This document shows, piece after piece, positions 1 through 6,806 of a DNA stretch of 17,992 nt. Positions within the stretch are counted from its first letter, which is position 1. Every line of letters starts with the position of its first letter. Made by a program: the position numbers and the translations under genes. The stretch comes from Verrucomicrobiales bacterium (GTDB lineage: Bacteria; Verrucomicrobiota; Verrucomicrobiia; Verrucomicrobiales; DEV007), in assembly GCA_002696885.1 (NCBI GenBank), contig NZSO01000045.1:1-17992 (forward strand), read 5' to 3'. Below the pieces are notes generated by a model, which saw only the letters and a list, made by a program, of their open reading frames with translations, made no database searches and was not told the DNA's origin.

Positions 1-2057
1 TCATCGATGCCAATGCATTTTGCATAAATGACATCTCCTACCTTAACGATGTCTTCAACTTGCTCTACTCTAAAGTCAGCTAATTCAGAAATGTGAATCA
101 TGCCATCCTGTCCAGGGAGTACTTCCATGAATGCTCCAAAGTTAGTGGTAGAGACCACTTTGCCCTGATAGATCTTATCGATTTCAATTTCCGCGGTGAT
201 GTCATTAACCATTTCTAGAGCTCTGTCTAAGCTCTCTTTTTTGATTGCGTAAATTCTTACAGTGCCATCATCTTCGATGTTAATTTCTGCACCTGTTTCG
301 GCTTGTATGCCTTTAATGATCTTACCGCCTGGTCCGATAACATTTCCAATTTTCTCAGGATTGATTTTTATTGATTCAATTCTAGGTGCATGTGGACTAA
401 TCTCTGCAGGCCCATCGATTCCTTCAGCCATAACAGCAAGGACTTTTGTTCTTGCTTCCGCAGCTTGATGAATGGCTTCATTTAAAATTTCTATTGGAAG
501 GCCTGTAAGCTTAAGGTCCAATTGAAAACCTGTAACACCTTTTTCTGTGCCGCATAATTTAAAGTCCATGTCACCAAAGAAATCTTCTGAACCAATGATA
601 TCTAATAAACGCTTGTATTCTTTGATATTTCCAGAATCATCCATCTCGGTTACAAGGCCTACAGATATACCTGCAACAGGACGCTTCAGTGGAACTCCAG
701 CATCTAAAAGAGCCATCGTTCCTGCACATACTGAAGCCATTGATGTTGAGCCGTTTGATTCCATAACTTCAGATGTCACTCTGATAGCGTATGGGAAGTC
801 ATCCTGACTCGGAAGTGCTGGTTTGATGGAGCGTTCGGCAAGAGCTCCGTGTCCGATTTCTCTTCGATTGAGTCCACCCATTCTTCCGGTTTCACCAACT
901 GAAAATGGTGGAAAATGATAGTGTAGAAGAAAGCTTTTTTCTTCCTCGCCGCCAGTATAAGCATCTATGTACTGAGCTTCATCGGCTGGAGCAAGGGTGC
1001 ATAATCCAAGTGCTTGAGTTTCTCCACGTGCGAACAATGCTGAACCATGAGACCTAGGCATTAGATTGGCCTCCGCACTTAGAGGTCTAAGCTCATCAAC
1101 TTGTCTGCCATCAGCACGAATGCCTTTCTCGAGTATAGTTTTTCTAAATGCCTTCTTCTGCATAAAGTCAAAGGCTTGGTCGATGGCGAATTCGGTTGCG
1201 TCCTCATATTTTTCAAGAATCGCATTGGTGACTTCTTCACGAAGTGCATCCACTGCTTTACCTCTTTCTATTTTTGATGGCTTATAAATAGCCTCTTCAA
1301 TTTTTTCTCCAGCTACAGAGTAAGCAATCTCAAGCATTTCATCCTTTACCTCTAGAAGAGGGGCGTTTCTCTTGGGTTTGCCTATTCTTTCAGCCAATTC
1401 TTTTTGAACTTGAACCAACTTAGTGACATGTCCTTGAGCAAATTCTAGTGCCTTACAAAAAATATCTTCCGGTAACTCTTCCGCGGCTCCTTCAATCATC
1501 ACAACTTCAGTTTCATTACCGGCATAAACCAGATCAAGAACTGAATTTTCCATTTCTGAGTGAGTTGGATTTACTACGAATTGTTCGTCAATATAACCGA
1601 CACGCACAGCTCCTATTGGTCCAGCAAATGGAATATCAGAAATGCATAAAGCACAAGAGGCGCCCACCATGCTCAGTACATCTGAATCGTTTTCTCCATC
1701 TGCGCTTAGTAAGAGCGCGACTATTTGGGTGTCATACAAATAACCCTTCGGGAAAAGTGGTCTAAGAGGGCGGTCTGTCATTCTGCATGTCAGTATTTCT
1801 TTCTCCGTTGGTCTTCCTTCTCTTTTAAAATATCCTCCTGGGAAGCGACCAGCCGCAGCGGCTTTTTCTTTGTATTCCACTGATAGAGGAAACCAATTTT
1901 GTCCCTCTCTCATTTTAGTTTGGGAAACTGCCGTCACCATGACTGTGGTCTCACCACATGTGACTGTGCAGGCGCCATCTGCAAGGCGTCCCATTTTTCC
2001 GGTTTCAATAATTATTTCTTTACCATCAAGTGTGACGGTTGTGTTTTCTGTGCTCAT
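1..2057 (-). CDS. pnp: Polyribonucleotide nucleotidyltransferase (PNPase), 3' end outside window
   Basis: PNPase degrades RNA 3' to 5' by phosphorolysis, releasing nucleoside diphosphates, usually as a cytoplasmic trimer. The reading frame starts at ATG 2057-2055 (MSTENTTVTLDG) and stays open for 685 codons to the window edge. Visible signatures are the RPLRPLFPKGY loop of the first RNase-PH domain, FPPFSVGETGRMGG and RREIGHG of the second, and GSEDFFGDMDFK near residue 490, which carries the catalytic metal-binding aspartates. A KH domain follows with VIGPGGK near residue 570. Then comes an S1 domain (GKVVSTTNFGAFMEV, DGMIHISEL), which is nearly complete at the edge. The family is about 700 residues long, so little is missing. 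It lies 162 bp downstream of rpsO in the usual bacterial order. No clear ribosome binding site is seen; a hairpin sits 11 nt before the start. Identification is secure. Confidence 0.97.
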   Translation of the reverse strand, partial: MSTENTTVTLDGKEIIIETGKMGRLADGACTVTCGETTVMVTAVSQTKMREGQNWFPLSVEYKEKAAAAGRFPGGYFKREGRPTEKEILTCRMTDRPLRPLFPKGYLYDTQIVALLLSADGENDSDVLSMVGASCALCISDIPFAGPIGAVRVGYIDEQFVVNPTHSEMENSVLDLVYAGNETEVVMIEGAAEELPEDIFCKALEFAQGHVTKLVQVQKELAERIGKPKRNAPLLEVKDEMLEIAYSVAGEKIEEAIYKPSKIERGKAVDALREEVTNAILEKYEDATEFAIDQAFDFMQKKAFRKTILEKGIRADGRQVDELRPLSAEANLMPRSHGSALFARGETQALGLCTLAPADEAQYIDAYTGGEEEKSFLLHYHFPPFSVGETGRMGGLNRREIGHGALAERSIKPALPSQDDFPYAIRVTSEVMESNGSTSMASVCAGTMALLDAGVPLKRPVAGISVGLVTEMDDSGNIKEYKRLLDIIGSEDFFGDMDFKLCGTEKGVTGFQLDLKLTGLPIEILNEAIHQAAEARTKVLAVMAEGIDGPAEISPHAPRIESIKINPEKIGNVIGPGGKIIKGIQAETGAEINIEDDGTVRIYAIKKESLDRALEMVNDITAEIEIDKIYQGKVVSTTNFGAFMEVLPGQDGMIHISELADFRVEQVEDIVKVGDVIYAKCIGID

Positions 2058-2067
2058 TTTTTTGGCA

Positions 2068-2085
2068 AGCAGTGTATTTACTGCT
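2068..2085 (-). promoter_or_regulatory. Hairpin in the pnp leader
   Basis: On the minus strand AGCAGT and ACTGCT form a perfect 6-bp stem around a 6-nt loop, ending 10 nt before the pnp start codon. In enterobacteria PNPase limits its own synthesis through a leader stem-loop cut by RNase III. A role like that here is only an analogy, because this stem is short and of a different shape. It could also affect ribosome access, as no Shine-Dalgarno sequence is visible. Confidence 0.3.
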
Positions 2086-2219
2086 GGTTAGTTAATTTTA
2101 TAGAAATTTATGAATTGTTTCAGTACGATCAGTTAAAGCGAATAGTATACAGATAGACTGTAATAAATTCGTATCGTGGGTTTTGTTGGGCTTGTGTAAT
2201 CAGAAAATACGCAAAAGGA

Positions 2220-2477
2220 CTATCGACGAAGATTAAGACCTTTAATTAATTTCTGATAACGCTCGACGTTTTTATTCTTAAGATAGTCGAGTAATTTTCT
2301 GCGTCTTGCGACGAGTTTTAGTAGCCCACGACGAGTAGAAAAATCTTTTCTATGCTTACTAAGATGCTGAGTAAGGTGATTAATTCTTGAAGTGAGTTGC
2401 GCGACCTGAATGTCAGCGCTTCCAGTATCCTTTTCGTGGAGCTGGAAATTTAAGTTTTCTGTTACTGCTTCCGTCAT
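2220..2477 (-). CDS. rpsO: 30S ribosomal protein S15 (uS15)
   Basis: S15 binds 16S rRNA early in assembly of the small-subunit platform and contributes to a bridge with the 50S subunit. The 85-residue product matches the family length (about 89) and shows the diagnostic signatures: GSADIQVAQLTSRINHLTQHL, then HRKDFSTRRGLLKLVARRRKLLDYL, then a basic end. The ATG at 2477-2475 is chosen because an in-frame TAA lies two codons upstream. A weak GGAT lies a few bases before it. It is followed by pnp in the same direction, so the two are probably co-transcribed. The leader contains a tiny CACC-TT-GGTG inverted repeat (around 2500). S15 often represses its own mRNA, but no recognisable S15 pseudoknot site could be made out. 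Confidence 0.96.
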   Translation of the reverse strand: MTEAVTENLNFQLHEKDTGSADIQVAQLTSRINHLTQHLSKHRKDFSTRRGLLKLVARRRKLLDYLKNKNVERYQKLIKGLNLRR

Positions 2478-2699
2478 TCTTTATCCATCATTAGAACCGC
2501 CACCTTGGTGATTCTTTGTTTTATTAGTGCCTTTCTTCTAGGCTTTCTATTTATATTTTGTTTAGTGAGCGGAAACAGAATCATATGTTTGAGTAAATTC
2601 AAATGATTTCCTTAATAATTAGCCATGGAACTAAATAACAAAGAAATTCGTAAAAAAATATAAAGTCTTCCGTTTATTATTTAAGTTATATTAATTAAT

Positions 2700-3314
2700 T
2701 TGCACTCAGCCGTGTTTATTCCTGAAAAGTTGCCAATTATGGCCCTGCCTGGAACCTGTTTATTTCCTGGGGGTAGAATACCGCTACACATTTTTGAAAG
2801 TAAATACCGAGATATGCTCAAGGATGTTCTGTCTGGTGATCGAATGTTTTGTATAGGTAATCTTGAGCAAAGCGGAACTGAACTGGATGACAACAGCAAC
2901 ATTTCACCATTTACGACCGCAGGCTTATTAAGGGCTTGTGTATTGAATCATGACGGAACGGCAAACTTGATTCTAGAAGGGGTAAAAAGAGTTAAAATTT
3001 TAAGTATCGAAAATAATAAACCATACAAGGTTGGGAAAGTTCAAATTGTAGAAACAACAGTTAATAATTATGAAAGAGTTCAGTCTGACAGTGATAAACT
3101 GAAATCTATCTTAAAAAGAAATTATTTTGACTACTCAAACTCTGATCAAGAAATGCAGCTAAATCAAATTCTACAAAATCTCAATTCCCCAGAAGATACC
3201 ATAAATTTTGCTGCTCAACATTTTATTACCCATCAGGCAATTTTACAAAAACTTTTATCTCTTGCGAGTCTTGACGATCAATTTGATTTAATTGTCAACG
3301 TTTTAGATAAATGA
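2700..3314 (+). CDS. Stand-alone Lon N-terminal (substrate-binding) domain protein
   Basis: The product of about 204 residues corresponds to the N-terminal domain of Lon protease without the AAA+ ATPase and serine-lysine protease parts. The signature LPIMALPGTCLFPGG-RIPLHIFE-KYRDML is at residues 11-40, and the C-terminal part is helical, as expected for this fold. Such single-domain proteins are common in bacteria. Their role is not well defined; an adaptor or substrate-binding function is usually suggested. The start is uncertain: TTG at 2700 is the most upstream possibility (in-frame stop at 2682) and GTG at 2712 is the alternative. No ATG precedes the conserved core, and no ribosome binding site helps decide. 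It diverges from rpsO and ends 7 bp from the convergent dGTPase gene. Confidence 0.85.
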   Translation: MHSAVFIPEKLPIMALPGTCLFPGGRIPLHIFESKYRDMLKDVLSGDRMFCIGNLEQSGTELDDNSNISPFTTAGLLRACVLNHDGTANLILEGVKRVKILSIENNKPYKVGKVQIVETTVNNYERVQSDSDKLKSILKRNYFDYSNSDQEMQLNQILQNLNSPEDTINFAAQHFITHQAILQKLLSLASLDDQFDLIVNVLDK

Positions 3315-3321
3315 CAACCGC

Positions 3322-4479
3322 TTATTGATTGGTGATGCTATCGTACTTCTCCATCACATAACGATCAGTCATGCCGGCAACATAATCACAAACAGTTCGA
3401 TGTAACCCGTAGTTCTCAATTCTTTTATTTGATGTTTCTCCGAGAAGAGAAGGGTTTTTTATAAGGGAGTCGAACACTTCAGATATTATGTGTTCACCTC
3501 TTAAATTGGGAGTAGAGACATCTTTGTGATGATAGAGATTCTTAAATAAAAAAACTCTTAAATCATTACTGCTGACTGCCACATTTTTACTGTTTCGTAT
3601 AACTTTCTCAGAGTGTCTTCTAATGTCATCACTTGATTGAAAACCATTTTTTGAAATATAATCAGTGCTGGAATCTATTAAATCTGCTACCTGAAAATCT
3701 AATAGGTTTCTGATGATGTAAGATCGCCTTCTTTTTCCCTCGAGGCATGGATAATTTTTATCTACAAATGATGCGCAACGTTGCCATATATCTAATTCGA
3801 GAAGTTCTTTCTCGTTAATTAGATTGAAATCTAAACCATCATCAAGGTCATGAGCATAATATGTTATTTCATCTGCAACGTTTGCAATTTGTGCCTCAAC
3901 TGATGGATTTAAAAAAGTTTCCTCAGATTTAGCTATTGATTTTGGTCGGCAAAATGAACCTGAGTGTTTCATTAATCCCTCTAAAACCTCGTAAGTGAGG
4001 TTAAGTCCATCAAAATCTGGGTATAAAATCTCTAATACTTCAACGGTTCTGAGGCTTTGTTGATTGTGTTCAAAACCTCCATGATTTTTCATGATCTCGT
4101 TAAGTTTTTTTTCGCCCGCATGACCAAATGGAGGGTGTCCAAGATCATGAGCGAGAGCGATTGATTCGGTTAGATCTTGGTTTACACCAAGAGCGTTTGC
4201 AATCGTTCTGCTGACCGAAGAAACTTCAATAGTGTGCGTTAATCTGGTCCTAAGATGGTCGCCAGTTCCATTTAAAAATACCTGAGTTTTATATTCTAAT
4301 CTTCTGAATGCCTGGGAATGAATGATTCTAGCCCTGTCCCTTTGATAACCAGTCCTAAAAGGATGAGAAGGTTCTGGATTTTTTCGGCCAGCGCTTTCAG
4401 AACTTAATTGAGCAAAGGTGCTCAAGGTTCTTTTTTCAATATCTTCTAAACTTGCACGATCTGTAGGGCTCCATGTCAT
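3322..4479 (-). CDS. dgt: dGTPase-like HD-domain dNTP triphosphohydrolase (first copy)
   Basis: Enzymes of this family hydrolyse dGTP or other dNTPs to the deoxynucleoside and triphosphate, which lowers the dNTP pool. The 385-residue protein has the full HD metal site: H82 (RLTHTIEV), H111-D112 (AHDLGHPPFGHAGE) and D203 (ANVADEITYYAHDLDDG). The upstream motif RDRARIIHSQAFRRLEYKTQVF and the FEHNQQSLRTVEVLE segment place it with the short, widespread 'dGTPase-like' subtype, not with the longer E. coli Dgt. Its ATG overlaps the stop of the upstream membrane-protein gene by 4 nt (ATGA), a sign of translational coupling in the cluster that starts at 5540. A second dGTPase of another subtype lies at 12761-14023. 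The preferred nucleotide cannot be read from sequence. Confidence 0.93.
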   Translation of the reverse strand: MTWSPTDRASLEDIEKRTLSTFAQLSSESAGRKNPEPSHPFRTGYQRDRARIIHSQAFRRLEYKTQVFLNGTGDHLRTRLTHTIEVSSVSRTIANALGVNQDLTESIALAHDLGHPPFGHAGEKKLNEIMKNHGGFEHNQQSLRTVEVLEILYPDFDGLNLTYEVLEGLMKHSGSFCRPKSIAKSEETFLNPSVEAQIANVADEITYYAHDLDDGLDFNLINEKELLELDIWQRCASFVDKNYPCLEGKRRRSYIIRNLLDFQVADLIDSSTDYISKNGFQSSDDIRRHSEKVIRNSKNVAVSSNDLRVFLFKNLYHHKDVSTPNLRGEHIISEVFDSLIKNPSLLGETSNKRIENYGLHRTVCDYVAGMTDRYVMEKYDSITNQ

Positions 4480-4817
4480 TTTGATTTGGTTGCATCAGTG
4501 CTGTTTTTCTTAACAACATTTCTGTTGATATCTTCTATTATCTTATCAACCTGATTTTTTGCCTCTTCAGTGATTTCAGCTTTGCTTTTTAGTATGTCGT
4601 ATAAGGCCATCAGAACCATTAATAGGACTAATGCAAGAGCGAAAAACCAATAAGCTGAAAATAGCAATAAATTACTCCCTAATAAATTATCAATTATAAA
4701 AGCTCCGAGGAATGAATAGAATAATGTTATCAGCGTGAACGCTAACATTAACTTTCTTCTAATTTTCCTGCTTCTTAGAATTATTATTGTGAGTTGAATG
4801 ATTTGAGATTTAATCAT
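4476..4817 (-). CDS. Small membrane protein with two predicted helices
   Basis: This 113-residue protein was not recognised as a member of a named family. Residues about 24-42 and 49-75 are strongly hydrophobic, giving two membrane helices with a short loop (DNLLGSN). A basic patch (RSRKIRRK, 16-23) before the first helix suggests a cytoplasmic N-terminus. The charged C-terminal tail (76-113) looks helical and would also be cytoplasmic. Its ATG lies 1 nt after the stop of the NYN nuclease gene, and its stop overlaps the start of the dGTPase gene (ATGA), so it is surely translated within this operon. Its position between two soluble nucleic-acid or nucleotide enzymes invites the idea of a membrane anchor, but nothing in its sequence proves it. 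Confidence 0.8.
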   Translation of the reverse strand: MIKSQIIQLTIIILRSRKIRRKLMLAFTLITLFYSFLGAFIIDNLLGSNLLLFSAYWFFALALVLLMVLMALYDILKSKAEITEEAKNQVDKIIEDINRNVVKKNSTDATKSK

Positions 4818-4818
4818 T

Positions 4819-5259
4819 TCAAGCCAATCTTTTCTCTAAATCTTTTTCAGCTTTTTCTAATAACTCTTCGAGAGTTTTTGGAGATATGGCATCAGCTCCA
4901 AAGGAGGAACATGTATCTAAAACAGCTCTATCTCTTGACGCCACTGTGATATTACGAGTTTTTGAGTATTTGCCTGCCAAACGTTCAATAATTTGATCGG
5001 CTGTTATCCCGCTTTTTGAATAGAATACTTGAATGCCATTCTCATCATTCATGGATTCGCTTACGTCCCCTTTTCCATCAAAAACAATGACGACTCTTTC
5101 ACCAGTGATATCTTGATAATTAGTCATTCTTCGGATGAGGTTTTCCCTTGCTGAAGACTTGTTAGACTGGTGTAATTTGAAAAGATAATCCCAAGTATAT
5201 ATTAGACTGTGTCCATCAATGATCAGGTATCGGATAGATTCCTGGCCAAACTGGTTCAT
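4819..5259 (-). CDS. NYN/PIN-like domain protein of the YacP/Rae1 type (putative RNA endonuclease)
   Basis: The 146-residue protein has the pattern of the NYN (PIN-like) nuclease fold: YLIIDGHSLIY (D15), VVIVFDGKGDV (D61), SKSGITADQIIERLA (D88) and ITVASRDRAVLDTCSSFGA (D110), followed by a helical end. The four acidic residues sit where the family holds its metal ion. In Bacillus subtilis the related YacP/Rae1 cuts mRNA on the ribosome. A similar RNA-cleaving role is likely here but not shown. The last motif reads ASRD where many relatives have TSD, a small deviation that keeps the aspartate. It follows the lysine-rich gene by 23 nt and precedes the membrane-protein gene by 1 nt. No Shine-Dalgarno sequence is visible before the ATG. 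Confidence 0.85.
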   Translation of the reverse strand: MNQFGQESIRYLIIDGHSLIYTWDYLFKLHQSNKSSARENLIRRMTNYQDITGERVVIVFDGKGDVSESMNDENGIQVFYSKSGITADQIIERLAGKYSKTRNITVASRDRAVLDTCSSFGADAISPKTLEELLEKAEKDLEKRLA

Positions 5260-5282
5260 TGTATCATTAAAAACTCGATTAA

Positions 5283-5540
5283 CTAAGAATTAGCTTCGGG
5301 AGTTTTTTTAGCGGCTGTCTTTTTTGTGGCAGCCTTCTTGGTAGTCGTTTTTTTAGCGGCTGTCTTTTTTGTGGCAGTTTTTTTGGTGGTTGTCTTTTTA
5401 GATGCTACCTTTTTTGTTGGTGCTTTTTTTTCAACAGTTGATTTATTCAACTTTTTTGCTGCCAATGTTTTTTCGCGCTTACGTTTCAGATAATTTTTAC
5501 GTCTGACACGTTTTTCAATTTTGTTGTATTGTTTTCCCAT
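5283..5540 (-). CDS. Small very basic protein with lysine pentad repeats (histone-H1-like tail)
   Basis: The 85-residue protein has two parts. The N-terminal half (MGKQYNKIEKRVRRKNYLKRKRE) is a basic, probably helical segment that resembles a short conserved protein I associate with Verrucomicrobiota. That is a recollection, not a search result. Residues 40-79 are eight consecutive pentads of the form [TAV][TAP][TSA]KK, ending in TPEANS. Such lysine/alanine/threonine tails are known from bacterial histone-H1-like and nucleoid-associated proteins, and they bind nucleic acids by charge. It is the first gene of the minus-strand cluster and has a good -10 box just upstream. DNA or RNA binding is therefore likely; the specific role is unknown. 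A ribosomal or RNA-associated role is a fair alternative. Confidence 0.82.
   Translation of the reverse strand: MGKQYNKIEKRVRRKNYLKRKREKTLAAKKLNKSTVEKKAPTKKVASKKTTTKKTATKKTAAKKTTTKKAATKKTAAKKTPEANS
5303..5377. repeat. Exact 30-nt direct repeat inside the lysine-rich gene
   Basis: Positions 5303-5332 and 5348-5377 are identical over 30 nt, starting with seven Ts followed by AGCGGCTGTC on the plus strand. The offset is 45 bp, which is exactly three pentad codon blocks. Identity at DNA level, not just protein level, points to recent duplication or slippage in the repeat tail. The tail length is therefore expected to vary between strains. Confidence 0.9.
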
Positions 5541-5558
5541 TTTATTTTATCCACACAA

Positions 5559-5564
5559 ATTATA
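5559..5564 (-). promoter_or_regulatory. Candidate -10 box for the leftward four-gene cluster
   Basis: The minus strand carries a perfect TATAAT here, 18 nt before the ATG of the lysine-rich gene. It would give a leader of only about a dozen bases. No good -35 hexamer is found at 16-18 bp, so the call rests on the -10 box and its position. Confidence 0.35.
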
Positions 5565-5762
5565 GTCAAGCCGTTGTGAATTGCTCTTTCTTTCATTAGC
5601 GAATGAGGCTGAAGGATCAAGCAGAAAAGGCTCTCTTATTAATAATTCATGCACTAGCACTGGCAAATACTTAAGTAAAATAGCCAAATACGATGTTAAT
5701 AAGTGATTATTTTATGGTGAATTAACCGCATATTTTATCAATTATTTAATGATAACGATAGA

Positions 5763-5790
5763 TTGACATTGGGTGATTTTTATTTAGGAT
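5763..5790 (+). promoter_or_regulatory. Candidate sigma-70 promoter ahead of the hairpin run and yebC
   Basis: A perfect -35 hexamer TTGACA (5763-5768) is followed after 16 bp by TAGGAT (5785-5790), which matches the -10 consensus at four positions, including the first, second and last. Transcription would begin near 5797, exactly where the run of hairpins starts, and about 214 nt before the yebC ATG. It either drives yebC-rho with a long structured leader or a separate small RNA. Confidence 0.5.
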
Positions 5791-5797
5791 ATCCATG

Positions 5798-5875
5798 TTC
5801 CTCAATCGAGGAAAGGTGACTTTCACCAAAGCTTTCTGACTTCACAGACACCTCAATCTGGATTTGAGACACTGT
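5798..5875 (+). ncRNA. Hairpin-rich leader or small RNA candidate upstream of yebC
   Basis: Three compact hairpins can be paired by eye. 5798-5813 is TTCCTC/GAGGAA with an AATC tetraloop. 5815-5827 is GGTGA/TCACC with a 3-nt loop. 5844-5875 has an outer ACAG/CTGT stem, a small internal loop and an inner CTCAA/TTGAG stem with a 7-nt loop. They begin at the predicted transcription start of the promoter at 5763-5790. No U-rich terminator follows, so a 5' leader of yebC is as likely as a free RNA. It does not match any riboswitch, SRP RNA, 6S or tmRNA signature that I know. The strand is inferred from the promoter. Confidence 0.35.
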
Positions 5876-6010
5876 ACGAGTTTAAATGAAACTGCTTTAA
5901 ATTGAAAACTCACATTCTTTTTCAATCAGAATAACCTCTGTTTGATACAAGCTAAAAAATTCACATACCCTTACAATTTATTACCCAGTCAGTCTGGAAT
6001 TTAGAAAAAA

Positions 6011-6763
6011 ATGGCAGGACACAACAAGTGGTCCAAAGTAAAGCACATCAAAGGTGCGGCCGATGCTAAGCGAAGTAAACTCTTCAGCAAGTTAGCTAAA
6101 GAGATTACTGTGGCTGCTCGCGACGGTGGAGGTGACGTCGAGCTTAATGCTAGACTTAGGCAAGCTGTTGGAAATGCAAAAAAGCAGAGCCTACCCGGTG
6201 ACACAATCGAACGCGCCATCAAAAAAGGTACAGGCGAAATTGAGGGAGTAGCTTACGAGGAAGCTTGCTATGAAGGTTTTGGAGCAGGTGGTGTCGCTTT
6301 TATTGTTGAGGTTATAACTGATAATAAAAACCGTTCTTTTGCAGACTTGAGAACATTATTTAACAAAAACAATGGAAATCTTGGCGGTCCTGGATGTGTT
6401 GCGCATATGTTTGAGCGCAAGGGTGAAATTATTTTATCGGATGATGATTATGATGAAGAAAAAGTGATGGATATGGCCATTAGTGCGGGTGCCGATGATG
6501 TAATCATTGAGGAGAATGTTTTTTCTGTGATAACCGCCCACGATCAATTAAATTCTGTCGCTAATAATCTTTCTAATGCCGGAGCGAATATTGATTCTCA
6601 AAAATTGATATATTCCCCAAAGACCACTGCCGCTGTTACAGATTCATCAACTGCCAAGCAAGTTTTAAGATTATTCACTGTTCTTGATGATTATGATGAT
6701 TCACAAAGTGTTTTTGGAAACTTTGATATTTCAAATCAGTTAATGGAGGAAATAGAACTATAA
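6011..6763 (+). CDS. yebC: YebC/PmpR/TACO1 family regulatory protein
   Basis: The 250-residue product has the length and full signature of the family. It begins MAGHNKWSKVKHIKGAAD, continues with LFSKLAKEI and a DARLRQAV-like stretch (NARLRQAVGNAK), then the domain-2 motif YEGFGAGGVAFIVEVITDN-NR and NGNLGGPGCVAHMFERKG. The last third holds the acidic DDYDEE region. YebC proteins were first described as DNA-binding transcriptional regulators. Mitochondrial TACO1 and recent bacterial work point to a role on the ribosome, helping translation of difficult (proline-rich) stretches. The ATG follows a run of As with no clear Shine-Dalgarno. It is followed by rho in the same direction with 43 nt between stop and the preferred rho start. 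In many bacteria yebC neighbours ruvC, which is not the case here. Confidence 0.95.
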   Translation: MAGHNKWSKVKHIKGAADAKRSKLFSKLAKEITVAARDGGGDVELNARLRQAVGNAKKQSLPGDTIERAIKKGTGEIEGVAYEEACYEGFGAGGVAFIVEVITDNKNRSFADLRTLFNKNNGNLGGPGCVAHMFERKGEIILSDDDYDEEKVMDMAISAGADDVIIEENVFSVITAHDQLNSVANNLSNAGANIDSQKLIYSPKTTAAVTDSSTAKQVLRLFTVLDDYDDSQSVFGNFDISNQLMEEIEL

Positions 6764-6806
6764 ATTTAGGTTGAAATTTTATGAAAAATTTAATTCCACA
6801 ATCAGC

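Larger units (their letters stand above)
5541..6010. other. 470-bp divergent intergenic region between the lysine-rich gene and yebC
   Basis: This is the longest non-coding stretch of the window. From the left it holds a -10-like box for the leftward cluster (5559-5564), about 190 bp of AT-rich sequence with no clear signal, a rightward promoter candidate (5763-5790), and a run of hairpins (5798-5875). A further AT-rich part reaches the yebC start and includes an 8-bp inverted repeat, ATTGAAAA/TTTTCAAT, with a 10-nt loop near 5901-5926. No convincing gene was found in it. Confidence 0.8.

Noticed and set aside
2681..2902. 73-codon minus-strand frame near the start of the Lon-domain gene
   Set aside because: It overlaps the conserved LFPGG-RIPLHIFE region on the opposite strand and has no features of its own.
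5572..5700. Minus-strand frame of about 46 codons (TTG start, ending LDYNLCG) in the divergent region
   Set aside because: It has a poor start codon and no ribosome binding site, and it runs across the -10 box proposed for the lysine-rich gene. Length is within chance for this DNA.
5901..5926. ATTGAAAA/TTTTCAAT inverted repeat as a possible intrinsic terminator of a small RNA
   Set aside because: The stem is almost all A-T, the loop is 10 nt and no T-run follows, so it would not be a stable terminator.
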